Assembly: GCA_963783095.1 (NCBI GenBank)
Contig: CAWAMR010000007.1
Coordinates: forward strand, 62,001-126,000
Direction: 5' to 3'
Origin: CAWAMR01 sp963783095
GTDB lineage: Bacteria > Planctomycetota > Planctomycetia > Gemmatales > Gemmataceae
Length of the DNA: 64,000 nucleotides
Shown here piece by piece: positions 39,088 through 48,950 of the stretch (positions are counted from its first letter, which is position 1; each line of letters starts with the position of its first letter). A program made the translations under genes and the position numbers. The notes under the pieces are model-generated. The model had not been told where the DNA came from. It was given only the letters and a program-made list of their open reading frames with translations, and ran no database searches.

Positions 39088-40597
39088 TCAGGCTGCACGC
39101 AATTTTGCTCGCAATGGAGCGGCTTCGCGGAAGACTTCCAGCCACAGGGCGGCGACATCTTTCCACGTTCGATTCCAGAGCGCTTGCCCGGCCTGAGATT
39201 GTTGCAGTTGAACCGCTTCACGATGTCCCAGAATATCTCGGATGGCTCCGGCAATGGCTGTCGGCGAGTGGGGATCGAAATCACGCATGGCGCATTCCCA
39301 TCCCCGCGAATTGTTCGCGCAGGGCGGGGATGTCCGAGCACGCGACCGGGCATCCTGCTTGAATGGCTTCATATACGGGAAAGGCACATTCTTCGTACAG
39401 AGACGGCATTACCGTCGCCGCTGCTTGTTGATACAGAGCGGATAACACCTCCCGCTCGACCCGGCCGAGGATGTGCAGGCGATCCCGGACTCCAAATTTG
39501 CGGGCCAATCGTTCCAGGTTCGGCGGTAGAAAGCCCGCTTTCGGCCCGGTGAAAACGAGGTCGATGTCCCGATCGCCAAGCAAGGATAGAGCCTGGATCG
39601 AGCCGGGTGTGGTTCTTGTAGCCGCGAAATGCGGATGGATAAAGCAAGAACGGTTTCTTGAGCTCGGGCGGGAGGAGCCGCGCGCCAGGGCCGGCGGGAT
39701 TACCAGCAAATCGGCGGGCGGCACGGCGGGCACAACGCGAATCTTCGCATCGGGGATATGCAGAATGCCCTTCAAATCTTGTTCCTTGATGACTTCGGAC
39801 ATACAGGCAACGCGGACGGCATCCGCAGCCCGGCCCGGCGCAACCTGCTTGAACATCTCGATGAATCCGGGATGAAACATCTCCGGAAAGTGATACGGGA
39901 TCAGATCGTGGATGAAAATCACGGCCGGGAAGTCCACGGGTTGGCGCACGTCAATGTGCGGAAAAACCCAGATATCGCAGCCTGCATTTCGGGCCACGTC
40001 GAAGAGCGACCTGGATATGAACCGAGGGTTGACATCGCAACGGCGCACGAGCTGATCGGCATATTCCAGAGGTGCGACCGCGATACGAGTCACTGCTTCG
40101 AGAACGGCGTGAATCTTCAGGACGATCCAGGCAGAAATCAAGAGCATTGGCACACATATCAGTGTCCCAAGAATGCCCAGGATTTTTCCGTAGGAAGCCT
40201 GCCGAAGCAGATGAAGGAGAGTCTTTTCGACCGATTCCCAGGCATTGCCGCGTGTGGTGTCCCACCAATCGACAAAGCGTCTCGATGTAGACCGCAATCG
40301 TTCGGAAGTGACGCACCCACGGCGAAGTCAGCCGGCGCGGATTGAACCAGCCGACTCGCAGCGGTCCTTCCGGCAAGATTCGAACGCGATGGGGAGCTGC
40401 GCCCGCAACGGCTCCACAACTGCTTCATCACCCGGACGGATCAGGAGCGTACACTCGACGTTTTCGGGAAGAGCGAGCAAGCCGGCCGTGAGATTGTGAA
40501 CGAAGACGCCGATGCCTTCATTGGGAGGGAGCGTTTGACCGTAATAGAACCAGATTCCGAGGCGCAGCGGTTCTTGTTTCGGAAGGCCACTCGACAC
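39088..40597 (-). CDS. GT4-like glycosyltransferase (several frameshifts)
   Basis: The start is GTG 40597 with GAGGAG six bases upstream (MSSGLPKQEPLRLGIWFYYG). The N-terminal GIGVFVHNLTAGLLALPENV resembles GT-B donors/acceptors. The sugar-nucleotide domain follows: DIDLVFTGPKAG, RDRLHILGRVEREVLSALYQQ, and the GT4 motif MPSLYEECAFPVYEAIQAGCPVACSD with the E-x7-E type acid pair. The frame breaks near 40335, 40290, 39645, 39600 and 39295; the C terminus (MRDFDPHSPTAIAGAIRDIL...) ends at 39088. Total ~500 residues, with an unusual central hydrophobic segment (ILGILGTLICVPMLLISAWIV). Substrate unknown; cell-surface glycan synthesis is likely. Confidence 0.72.
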
Positions 40598-40699
40598 ACT
40601 CGACTCCTCGAACGGGGTATCCAGGCAGTTGCAGCAGAATAAGGGGTATAGACTTTCGGAGGATCTGTGTCAATCCGGAACGAAGTAGTGTGCGTCGAT

Positions 40700-41653
40700 T
40701 CAAGCCGCAAGCAACGTGAGGAGGTTTATTTCCGGGGGAACATTCAGACGTATTGGAACCCCTGCCTCACCCAAACCACGCGAGACAAAGACCTGCGAAG
40801 CTGGGCCTTGTACCAATCCGCAACAATACTTGGTTCCATATTTGGAGGGAATCCAGGGTGAGCCAAAGAGCGGAAGATAAACCTGCCCGCCGTGAGTGTG
40901 TCCGCTCAACATCAGGCCGACCCGCGGATCGGGCCGAGTTTCGGCATAATCGGGATTGTGACTGAACAGCACCACCGCTGCACCTTCCGAAATGCCTTTC
41001 AGAGCGCGGTCCAGGTCCGGTCGGCCCCACCACAAATCGTCGACTCCTGCCAGCCAAAGATGTTCACCAAATAGCGAGATGCGCTGATTGCGGTTCGTCA
41101 CATCGGTGAGCGTGGTCGTCGTGGACATCAAGTCGCGGTAGACTTGACCCCGATTTTGCATATCGTGATTGCCCGGAACGGCGAAAACACCCAATGGGGC
41201 ACGCAATTCCGACAATGCTTCGAGGCAAGGCGGCAAATCGACATCAGTCTTATTACCCCGATGAGCATAATCTCCGACCAGCGCAATCAAGTCGGGCTGG
41301 AGCGAATTCGCAATCTTAACGGCCTCTCGAACGAAGGAGATGCCGACGAAAGGGCCGTGATGCAAGTCGGCCACGACGGCAACCGTTTTGCCCACGAATG
41401 GAGAAGGCAAATTTGGAACGAAAATGGTTTGACGCCGGATACGGATGTGCCTGGCCTCCCAGAAGCCATAGCCAACGACCAGGCCCGCGCCCGCGGAGAG
41501 CGCAGTGCCCACTTGAAGTGATCGGCGAATGAACTTGCGTCGAGAAAGCATCTCATAACCTGCTGAAGATTGATAACCAGCACCGATTTTTGCCAGCATA
41601 ACCGCAACACCGACCTGAAGCGATCGCCACAGGAACTTCCGTCGAGTAATCAT
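40700..41653 (-). CDS. Tat-exported metallophosphoesterase with doubled signal region
   Basis: Calcineurin-type metallophosphoesterase: VVADLHHG (DxH), LVGDYAHRG (GDxxH-like with Tyr), PGNHD (GNHD), and LSGHTHGGQVYLP (GHxH). It is close to YaeI/YkuE-type phosphodiesterases. The N terminus contains two consecutive twin-arginine signals, TRRKFLWRSLQVGVAVMLAK and SRRKFIRRSLQVGTALSAGA, 36 residues apart. Three starts are possible: GTG 41665, ATG 41653, or ATG 41551 (just before the second signal, with CAGG upstream). The short form would be a normal ~283-residue protein. The enzyme probably acts on a phosphodiester in the periplasm. Confidence 0.85.
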   Translation of the reverse strand: MITRRKFLWRSLQVGVAVMLAKIGAGYQSSAGYEMLSRRKFIRRSLQVGTALSAGAGLVVGYGFWEARHIRIRRQTIFVPNLPSPFVGKTVAVVADLHHGPFVGISFVREAVKIANSLQPDLIALVGDYAHRGNKTDVDLPPCLEALSELRAPLGVFAVPGNHDMQNRGQVYRDLMSTTTTLTDVTNRNQRISLFGEHLWLAGVDDLWWGRPDLDRALKGISEGAAVVLFSHNPDYAETRPDPRVGLMLSGHTHGGQVYLPLFGSPWIPSKYGTKYCCGLVQGPASQVFVSRGLGEAGVPIRLNVPPEINLLTLLAA

Positions 41654-41779
41654 TCCTTGTTTCACTCTGAAAGAAACTCAGAAAGGATGGATTATGAAGT
41701 ATGAAGTAGAGAAATTGCAATGCGGATTCTGGCAGACAGGGAAGGGGAAGCGGGTTAAGATAGAAGTATGGAGAACCCT

Positions 41780-42069
41780 ATGAACGAACCGACTCAAGTG
41801 ATTCAGGGCGTCCCGGAAGGGATCAGGATCGCGCGATTGGCTTTCCTCGCGACTTTGAAACCCTCATGGCAAATCGCAAGACCCGAGGGAAATATGTCGG
41901 CTACCATTTGGACAAACTGGTGGCGGTCACGAGGGATTATGGCACCCTAATCGACGAACTGAATGCGAAAAAAATCCCTGAAAACGAATCCCTCATCCAG
42001 AAAGTGGAGCCGGGAGTAGACAGATCTGAAAGTGATGCGTTGGAAGAAATCGAAATCAACCCGGACTGA
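41780..42069 (+). CDS. Small hypothetical protein upstream of the retropepsin-like gene (frameshifted near 41828)
   Basis: From ATG 41780 (GGAG six bases upstream) MNEPTQVIQGVPEG leads, after an indel near 41828, into DRAIGFPRDFETLMANRKTR, GKYVGYHLDKLVAVTRDYGT and ALEEIEINPD at 42069. The ~97-residue acidic protein is unrecognised. It ends two bases before the retropepsin-like gene, so the two are almost certainly expressed together. Confidence 0.5.
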
Positions 42070-42071
42070 CA

Positions 42072-42608
42072 ATGCCCATACTTCTCAATCGGATGCCCTT
42101 CTCCGAGTATCCGAGTCACGTTACCGTCAACGGTGAACCGATCCTCGTTCGCGCCGATCAAATTATCCTCTGGGTCACACTGGGCCTTCAACGGTTGAAA
42201 ATCCCTAATCCTTCCGCAAAACCCTTTCCGGTCATTCTCGATACCGGACATACTCATAGTTTCTCCATCCATGAACGACATCTTGTGGAATGGGCCGGCC
42301 TTCAGTCCGATGCGTTGCAGATCTTGAGTGGAGTACGGGATCGCGGGCAACGGTTATTGCAGCGAGCCGCGAATATCTGGGTTCATTCGAATCAACGAGG
42401 CGAACGGGAGAAGCTTGAGGACCAACCTCCACATCGGGTCGAAGCATTTACCGGGATCGCGGTCTATCCAGGAGACGAGTTCCCTCGATTACCCATCTTT
42501 GGTTTGCGTGCGATTAGGGCGAATAAGCTCATCCTGAATGTGGATGGAAAGAGAGGAGAAGCGACGTTGCGGTCATCGAGAAAATGGTGGCCGTTCTCAT
42601 CGGGATGA
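42072..42608 (+). CDS. Retropepsin-like aspartyl protease-type protein
   Basis: The 178-residue protein has a single aspartyl protease motif, PFPVILDTGHTHSFSIHERH (DTG near residue 59), in the position expected for a retropepsin-like fold, preceded by strands (VTVNGEPILVRADQI) and followed by LPIFGLRAIRANKLILNVDG, which fits the second hydrophobic-glycine segment. Such domains act as dimers, like retroviral proteases. Proteolysis is inferred from the motif only. It is coupled to the small upstream gene. Confidence 0.6.
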   Translation: MPILLNRMPFSEYPSHVTVNGEPILVRADQIILWVTLGLQRLKIPNPSAKPFPVILDTGHTHSFSIHERHLVEWAGLQSDALQILSGVRDRGQRLLQRAANIWVHSNQRGEREKLEDQPPHRVEAFTGIAVYPGDEFPRLPIFGLRAIRANKLILNVDGKRGEATLRSSRKWWPFSSG

Positions 42609-42664
42609 TGCGGGTACCTCATCGGGGTTCACCGGCTCCGGCAGACTATCCCAGATTTGCTGAA

Positions 42665-43234
42665 TCATTCCGGCTCATCAGCCATGATTACAAGAGCCAA
42701 CCCTTGGGCCAAAAGCGATGACTCTGCCAAGGACCACTGGTGAGCAAATACCACAACCGGAAGTAAAAGACAGAATAACCGACTCAAGCTGACAACTGAG
42801 TCTGTTGCCACCCTTCCTGCCAAGTCATCATAAGCAAGGGCCAATTCACTTCCCGCACTCGACTCGAAGAAGACCGCAGGCAGAACCGGGACGGCATTGA
42901 GTTGCTCGGATTCGTCCAGAAAAGGATGCGGTATTGGTGCTGGTAGTTCGATGTGACCGAACCGCGTTCTCCTTTCCTCTTTAACCGTTACCTTCACACC
43001 ACACAAATCGCAAACCATTCGATGATGCAACTGGCCACGATAGTTCCCACAGGCGCATTCAAAGTCTCTAACCGGCCCAAATATCCGTTGATCGTCGAGG
43101 GTGCCGATTTGCTGGTGATAGCCGACTCTGGAGGATTGCCGAATTGCTGTTATTTGGCCATACGACCAGGAACGCACCTCGCTTGCCGTGGCCAGGCGAT
43201 AACGAGTGCCCAGAATTTCCGGTAATCGAGACAT
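42665..43234 (-). CDS. Stand-alone RNA polymerase beta-prime N-terminal (zinc) domain protein
   Basis: The 189-residue protein reproduces the start of RNA polymerase beta-prime: EVRSWSYGQITA (residues 19-30), IFGPVRDFECACGNYRGQ with Cys60 and Cys62, VCDLCGVKVTV with Cys75 and Cys78, and RRTRFGHIELPAP. The four Cys match the beta-prime zinc-binding site. A later VPVLPAVFFESS recalls the VLPVLPP segment of beta-prime, so a large middle portion is missing. The catalytic NADFDGD region is absent, so it cannot polymerise. It is probably a regulator or mimic acting on RNA polymerase; that is inference. Confidence 0.78.
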   Translation of the reverse strand: MSRLPEILGTRYRLATASEVRSWSYGQITAIRQSSRVGYHQQIGTLDDQRIFGPVRDFECACGNYRGQLHHRMVCDLCGVKVTVKEERRTRFGHIELPAPIPHPFLDESEQLNAVPVLPAVFFESSAGSELALAYDDLAGRVATDSVVSLSRLFCLLLPVVVFAHQWSLAESSLLAQGLALVIMADEPE

Positions 43235-43264
43235 ATGTCAAATCTTAAGATGCCGACCAATGTC

Positions 43265-43426
43265 TCAGCGCCGCAACTCGTCCCGAACCATTCGCAACCA
43301 CTCCGGCGTCGGCTGCCCGTAGGGCCGGATGTTTTCAGGCTGCGACATCTCTTCAGCGATATAGAGCGCTCGATGCCGCCCCAGACGAGAAGCGATGGGA
43401 TGGTCGATCAATGCTGCCGGGACCAT
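43265..43426 (-). pseudogene. Duplicated 3' end of an ftsK/eccC-like gene
   Basis: The 53-codon frame (ATG 43426) encodes ALIDHPIASRLGRHRALYIA and EEMSQPENIRPYGQPTPEWL, nearly identical to the C terminus of the FtsK-like ATPase gene ending at 44840 (LIDHPIASRLGRHRALYIAE, FRPYGQPTADFLKLV). DNA identity by eye is high. It lacks everything upstream, so it is a fragment left by duplication, although it could be translated as a small protein since it lies ten bases after the DUF6980 stop. Confidence 0.7.
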
Positions 43427-43435
43427 CTCGGCAAT

Positions 43436-43651
43436 CTATTGTTCCCGAAGTGATTCGGGTAAGGGTTTTCCGCACCACGGGCAGTACTGAATATCAATCA
43501 CCGATGTGCCACCATCGTGGACAATCAGCCCGTATTCACGGTATTGCGGCGAATAGTTGATGAGGCAGTCGGGGCAATCGAATCGATTTGGGTGTTGGAG
43601 ACACACCCGCTCAACCTCTCGCCGCATGTCTTTACAACAATGCGACTCCAC
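43436..43651 (-). CDS. DUF6980-like zinc-ribbon protein
   Basis: The 71-residue protein has the features I associate with DUF6980: MESHCCKDM at the start, HPNRFDCPDCLINYSPQYRE, EYGLIVHDGGTSVIDIQYCPWCGKPLPES. Two CxxC pairs suggest a zinc site. The start is GTG 43651 with GAGGAG nine bases upstream. The function is unknown. It lies in a minus-strand cluster with a DUF104 antitoxin-like gene, the ftsK fragment and the beta-prime-like gene. Confidence 0.7.
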   Translation of the reverse strand: MESHCCKDMRREVERVCLQHPNRFDCPDCLINYSPQYREYGLIVHDGGTSVIDIQYCPWCGKPLPESLREQ

Positions 43652-43699
43652 CTGTCATCTCCTCCTCTTGCTGAATGCAAAGGAATCTATCCTGCGTGA

Positions 43700-43912
43700 T
43701 CAACGGCGTTCATGAAGTTCATCGCGCGTCAAGTGTTTTGAATGAGGCCTGCTGATGCGCCACAACGCTTCCAGAGACGCCAGCTTCTGGGCATTTTGCG
43801 GATCATTCTCAAGGGGCTCAATCGTGATGCGCACCTCGGTTCGCTCCGGCAAGCTCAGGGGGCTTGTTGGCTTCAACACACCATTTTCAAAAATCGCCGT
43901 CATCGTCTGCAT
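43700..43912 (-). CDS. DUF104/AF2212-like antitoxin family protein
   Basis: The 70-residue protein starts MQTMTAIFENGVLKPTSPLS and continues LPERTEVRITIEPLEND, the classic DUF104 beta-strand pattern of VapB-like antitoxins. ATG 43912 is preceded by GGGAG at six bases. A PIN-domain toxin normally overlaps the 3' end; here an overlapping ATG opens only an eight-codon frame, so the toxin seems lost and the antitoxin is orphaned. Confidence 0.7.
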   Translation of the reverse strand: MQTMTAIFENGVLKPTSPLSLPERTEVRITIEPLENDPQNAQKLASLEALWRISRPHSKHLTRDELHERR

Positions 43913-44017
43913 CGAAAACTCCCGATGGTATTCCATCATGTCGCCGGGGTCATGACTCAGGAATGGCCCGAATGCCTTTCACGGAAGATCCGATATTGCA
44001 TCGTAGCTCTTCTTGGT

Positions 44018-44791
44018 TCAGTGAGAAATCTGAGCCAACGCAGCTTCCGCCGCTTCGGCCACTTTCGAAGATTCGTCATGACACGCGGTCAAAAGTGCTG
44101 GAATTGCCCGCGCATCTTGGAGATGACCGAGTCCAGTGGCGGCCATGCTACGTACCCATGAATCATCGTCACTCTTGAGAACTTTGAGCAGTGGTTCAAA
44201 TGCTCTCGTGTCACCGAGTCGCCCCAATGCTTCGGTGGCGTATGCACGAGGATAAAGGTCTTTGTCAGTCAGTAGAACCAGCAGTGGTTCAAATGCCCGT
44301 TTGTCACCAATGTTACCGAGCGCCTTCGCTGCGCAAAACCTCAAGCCTGAATCTTGGTCGGCTAGACTGTCAACGAGCGGTCTTACGGCAGATGCGTCGC
44401 CAATTTCTCCCAGAGCGTCTGCGGCCCAGTGCCTAACAATCTCGTCACGATCAGCTTGTAAACAATGTATTAAAGGTTGGACAGCGCGAGCGTCCCGCAG
44501 TCTCCCAAGTTGGCCTACTGCAAGATAACGAATCGACCCATCGGGATCATTCAGTGCATCGATCAATGCTGGGACTGCCCTGCGGCCAAGGCGATCGAAA
44601 TCAGCCTGGATCTCTTCATCTGACCTGCCGCTGTACAAAAAATCCATCGATCCTTTCGGGGTCGCTCGCAGTTCTCTCAACAGGCTACGTACCTTCCGCT
44701 CTACATCGTTACATATCCAAACCGTTGCCGCAAGAGCGACCAACAAAGAAAATCCGCAAGAGTATATAAAAGCCCTCTTTCGGATTCGCAT
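44018..44791 (-). CDS. Membrane-anchored HEAT/PBS-repeat protein
   Basis: The 257-residue protein has one N-terminal membrane helix (FIYSCGFSLLVALAATVWIC) and then six or seven HEAT-like repeats (for example ALNDPDGSIRYLAVGQLGRL and LTDKDLYPRAYATEALGRLG). ATG 44791 has GGGAGGA seven bases upstream. It is the gene after the FtsK-like ATPase on the same strand (48-base gap), so it may belong to that locus. The frame is intact. Confidence 0.7.
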   Translation of the reverse strand: MRIRKRAFIYSCGFSLLVALAATVWICNDVERKVRSLLRELRATPKGSMDFLYSGRSDEEIQADFDRLGRRAVPALIDALNDPDGSIRYLAVGQLGRLRDARAVQPLIHCLQADRDEIVRHWAADALGEIGDASAVRPLVDSLADQDSGLRFCAAKALGNIGDKRAFEPLLVLLTDKDLYPRAYATEALGRLGDTRAFEPLLKVLKSDDDSWVRSMAATGLGHLQDARAIPALLTACHDESSKVAEAAEAALAQISH

Positions 44792-44839
44792 GATTACATC
44801 CTCCCTGGCTGTTGATGCGCTCTTGAGTAATTCCAAATC

Positions 44840-47800
44840 TCAGCGCCGCAATTTCTCTCGGACCAATTTCAAGAAGTCCGCCGTCGGCTGCCCGTAGGGT
44901 CGGAACTTTTCGGGTTGCGACATCTCTTCCGCGATATAGAGTGCTCGATGCCGGCCCAGACGAGAGGCGATGGGATGGTCGATCAATGTGCTGGAATCGT
45001 TGGCGCTCATCTGGAACAGCACGCGCAATGCCGAATTCGCGCAAGCCCTGGCGGTCGATGGTTCGGCTCAAGTTCGTCAAGGCATCGCACCAGACGATCG
45101 AATGAACTCCAACCCCAGGCCCCTCGCGGTAAATCGTCGTGAATGCCTCGACAGGAGTGATTACGCGATCCGCCGCGCCGGCCGAAACTCATATCCTCTT
45201 CCTTGCGCAGATCGCGGTAACGGTGCAAGCCGAGAATCATCAAATAAATCGGCGTCCGATCCGGGGTTTCGTTCTTGAGCCGGGCGTTCACTTCCGCGAG
45301 CAGCGCCGTGAACATCGCGCCGACGCCGGTGCGCTCGATAAAGTCCACGCGCTGCGGCAAGACATTCGCCGCCCGGCCCAGGCTGCCGAACGTGGCATCT
45401 TCATCGGGGGTTCCATCGAGAACCACAAATCGAACGTGCTCGTCGTGTTGCGCGCCGAGACTCAACATTGTGGAAATAAACAATGCCGGAGCGGCCTCGT
45501 CGTGTTGCCCGACCAGGATCAGGTTGCTGCCGCTGTGCGGCCGAAATATCGCTGCGGTCGGCTCCTTGATCGCCACGGCATCGCCAAGCCACGCCAGAGC
45601 GGCTTTGCCGGGCTGTAGCTTGGCCGGTGTTTCCAGGGCCTTCTTGAGCAACGCGTTCTCGGCGATGATGGAATCGACGTTGCCCTCGAAGACCAGGGGT
45701 GGGGCCATCGGGGCTCCATAGAGCTTCTCAGCGCGTTTGGCGAGGTCGAGAATAATCTCTTCCTTTTGCTTGTCCGAGAGCCAGACAATTTGAAACAGAT
45801 CGTTCCCTTCCATCAATCCGTTCGCATCGTTGTAGATCGCCTCGCCGGGGCGAGAAAGCAAACGGGCACCCGTGTTGTCTTTGCTGAGAATCAGCTGGGC
45901 ATCGGCGTCGGAACATTGCAGCGCGATGCGAATCGCCATTTGATCGATCGTGCTTCGGGCCATGGAATAAGCGCCGCCCAGCGTCTGCGAACCCATCAAC
46001 AGATGAAGACCGAAGGCCCGGCCTTGACGGACCAGCCGATCCAAAAGCAGCGCTGCTTCCTGCGAGAGACGATCATCCTCGACAAAGAATTCCTGAAATT
46101 CGTCCACGAGCAGCATGATGCGCGGCAACTTCGCGGCGGCGGCGAACTGCCGTTTGCACCGGCACCATTCTTGGCTTGCTGATCCTGCCAGTCGCGATAA
46201 CCGCCCAGATCGTTGACGCCCGCGGCCCGGTAAAGCTCGCCGCGTTCGCGCAATTCCACGTCGAGGCGCTGCAACACGCTCAGACCAAACTCGCGTTCGC
46301 TCTCAACGGCGATGACCTTGGCATGGGGCAGGCGATGCGTCGAATAGGCCTTGAATTCGACACCTTTCTTGAAGTCGATCAGATACAGTTCCACCTCGTC
46401 GGGACTGTAATGCATGGCCAGATTCGTAATCAAGGCATGGAGAAGCGTCGATTTACCGGAGCCTGTCTTACCGGCGACCAGGGCATGTTGCGCTGTGCCT
46501 TTACCCACGTCGAATGCCTGGCGCTTGGTGGCACCCGACCGTCCGATCGGAACCGAAATCCCCCGCCGGCTATCCCGGCTCCAGATCTCTGCCGGTGCCG
46601 GCACGACGTAATCGAACGGTACTTCAACCCGCTTGGTATCCCGGCCCCGTTGACCCATAACCCGGACGAGCCGAACGATCGTTTCGGCGTCGGGCGGCAT
46701 TTCCAGCGTCAAGGGAAATGGTGCCAAGGTCGGATCTTTCCAGGTAAAACCATTGTCTTTCCAGACGAGGTTGAGACTCGACTGTTCCAGATCGGCGGCA
46801 TTGAATCCCTGGGGGATCGGCAGCTTGGTATCGATACTCATCAAGGTGAAGACGCCGCAAGTGGAGCCGCTGTTGACGATGCTGACCAGCCGGCGCGGAT
46901 TCCAGGTTAAAATTCGCCGGGAAATTGGCAACGACCAGAACGCGGAAGGCTTCCGCAACCTCGCCGGCCTGTACGTTGTATTCCTCGATCGTTTTGAACT
47001 GACTGCGCAAATACTTTTGAATCACGTTCTCCATGTGCGCGGTCAAATCGGCAAGGCGTTTTTCGATCTGTTGTTGTTCCGTCCAGATGCGGGAGCCGAT
47101 CAGCGATTCGTCGAAATCGGCCAGGTGCATGAAGCCCGCAAAATTATCGCCCAGACCGACCGGATCGATCACCGTAAACTTTACCTTTCCCGCGGGCACG
47201 GCCGTGAGAAACCGCAGCATTATCGACTGCATCGACTGCACGGCAACGGCCCGACCCTGGTCGCGAGCCTTCAGGACGAGGGAAGTGCGATTGGGGAAAG
47301 GGAGAAACGCCGGCAGCTTCATGCGTCGCGGGATCGTCGGCTCCAAATCCTCGTCGTTGGGCAGGCCGCCGGGTAGCTGAGCCATGTCGACGCTGATGTC
47401 GCCGAAGCGAATCCCAAGAGGCAAGCCTCGGCGGGTGGCGGCGCTTGCCACAGAGGACTGCTCCAATCGGGACAATTTTCTATCCCCTCGCCTTTGAGTT
47501 GATTGAAGATTTGCCCCAGGCGTTCCTGACCCGCGCGCCAATCACTGGCCAGCGCATCCCAGGCTGTGTCGCGCGCGTTGCGGGAGTCGAGTTTGCGCTT
47601 TTCAAATAACGCCTCGGCCTCCGCGAGAATCTTGTCGTGCCGCCCGGCGCACTCGGCGAGTTTTGCCTTGAAGTGAGCTTCGGCCTTCTTGATCGCTTCA
47701 TAGTTCCAGTTGCGCAGCTTGTCGTTATCGCGCTCGTGTTTGTCGGCGGCAAGAGCGGTTTCCGACCGTTCCCGATCGGCAATTTTTGCCAAGATCGGCG

Positions 47801-48640
47801 GGTATTTGATCTGGGCACGCTGTTTTCCCTGGTTGCGTTTGTCGTCGGCCTCGCGCAACCTGCGTTTGTAGTCTGCTTCCGCAAACGCGAGCAAAACTTG
47901 CCGCTTCTTTTCGGCGTGGTTCAAGGTTTGGGCAATCTCCTGGGCAAGATCGTGGGCTTTTTGCTTCGTGGCTTTCTTCACCAGCCAGAGAACGCTGAAG
48001 CCGATGCCGCTTACCAGAGTTTCCAGTTCTTCGAGTAAGACCGCGCTCCTGGCAAGGGCGGCCTCCAGCTCCGCAAGATGGTTGCCGCTGAAGAGCAAGG
48101 TTGTGGTAATCGCCGCCGGTGAGTTATCCGCGGCAAACTTCCCCGCCAGTCCGGCACGCTCGAAGGTCGGGGCGGCTTCGCTCCAGGTCTCGGCGATCTC
48201 GGCAGCTTTTTCCACGACCGTTCGACGAAGCGCGTCGCGTTGATCGGTCGCTTCTTTCTCTGCCGCTTCGTAGAGTGAATCCGCGGTCCAGAGAGCATCG
48301 GAATAGGAAGTTTGGGTCTTGATCCCTTCGGCTTTCGCCCGCTCGTGAGCTTCCTGAAGGGTGAATTTTTGGAGGCGGTTTGCCGCCGTTTGCTTCTCGG
48401 CCAACTGGGCTTCGATGTTGGCGCGTGCGCCTCATCCCAACCGGCCTGAACCGTAGCCATCTCCTGGTCTTTTTCGGCGAGAATGGTCTTGCGCGATCGA
48501 CTGATCTCTTTATTGGCGTTGGTCTTGGCCGCTTCGTACTCGGCAATACAAGCGACCTCGGCAGCAGCCCGGCGGTCGGTGAGCGCAGCCAGATCGGTGA
48601 GCGCTTCGCGTTCGACGTCGAAGAGATTGCGGGGGATCAT
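44840..48640 (-). CDS. FtsK/SpoIIIE (EccC-like) ATPase with long coiled-coil N terminus (at least six frameshifts)
   Basis: The ~1265-residue protein starts at ATG 48640, overlapping the previous stop (ATGA). The first ~400 residues are coiled coil (LTDRRAAAEVACIAEYEAAK and KHERDNDKLRNWNYEAIKKA). Three FtsK-type ATPase units follow. Only the middle one has a full Walker A (ALVAGKTGSGKSTLLHALI) and Walker B (IMLLVDEFQEFF). The first (VKFTVIDPVGLGDNF) and third (NLILVGQHDEAAPALFI) are degenerate, as in EccC. The C terminus is RVLFQMSANDSSTLIDHPIA ... KLVREKLRR at 44840. Indels near 48427, 47433, 46905, 46135, 45182 and 45023 break the frame. Likely the motor of a WXG100 export system. Confidence 0.78.
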
Positions 48641-48879
48641 GAATAAAGCGCCCTCACGATGTTGGTGTCGTCGCAATCCTGACGGACCTGCATGAAAATC
48701 TGGGCCAGTTGATCCATCGCCCGCAGGGCATCGGTGGTCAACTGTTCGAGTTCGTTCCAGATTTTCTCTTCAAATTCCTGCCGCATGGAGTCGGTCCAGT
48801 GAACGGTGACTTCGTCCCAGCGCAGGCGAATCGTCTTGAGCGCATCGTAAAGCCGGCCTCGCCCCCCGTCGATCTTCAT
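48637..48879 (-). CDS. Small helical WXG100-like partner protein
   Basis: The 80-residue all-helical protein reads ALKTIRLRWDEVTVHWTDSM in the centre and EKIWNELEQLTTDALRAMDQ after, resembling helical hairpins of the WXG100 class, but without a strict WxG. GGGAG lies seven bases upstream of ATG 48879. Its stop overlaps the FtsK-like start. It is plausibly a substrate or chaperone of the ATPase. Confidence 0.6.
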   Translation of the reverse strand: MKIDGGRGRLYDALKTIRLRWDEVTVHWTDSMRQEFEEKIWNELEQLTTDALRAMDQLAQIFMQVRQDCDDTNIVRALYS

Positions 48880-48950
48880 CGGATAACTCCCTTGATTCCT
48901 CGTTGAATTTTCAAAACATACGCGTCGGGTTAATTAACATCTGCGTCACG

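Noticed and set aside
44840..45010. Independent small gene resembling the 43265 fragment
   Set aside because: After correcting one indel near 45023 it is simply the C terminus of the FtsK-like ATPase.
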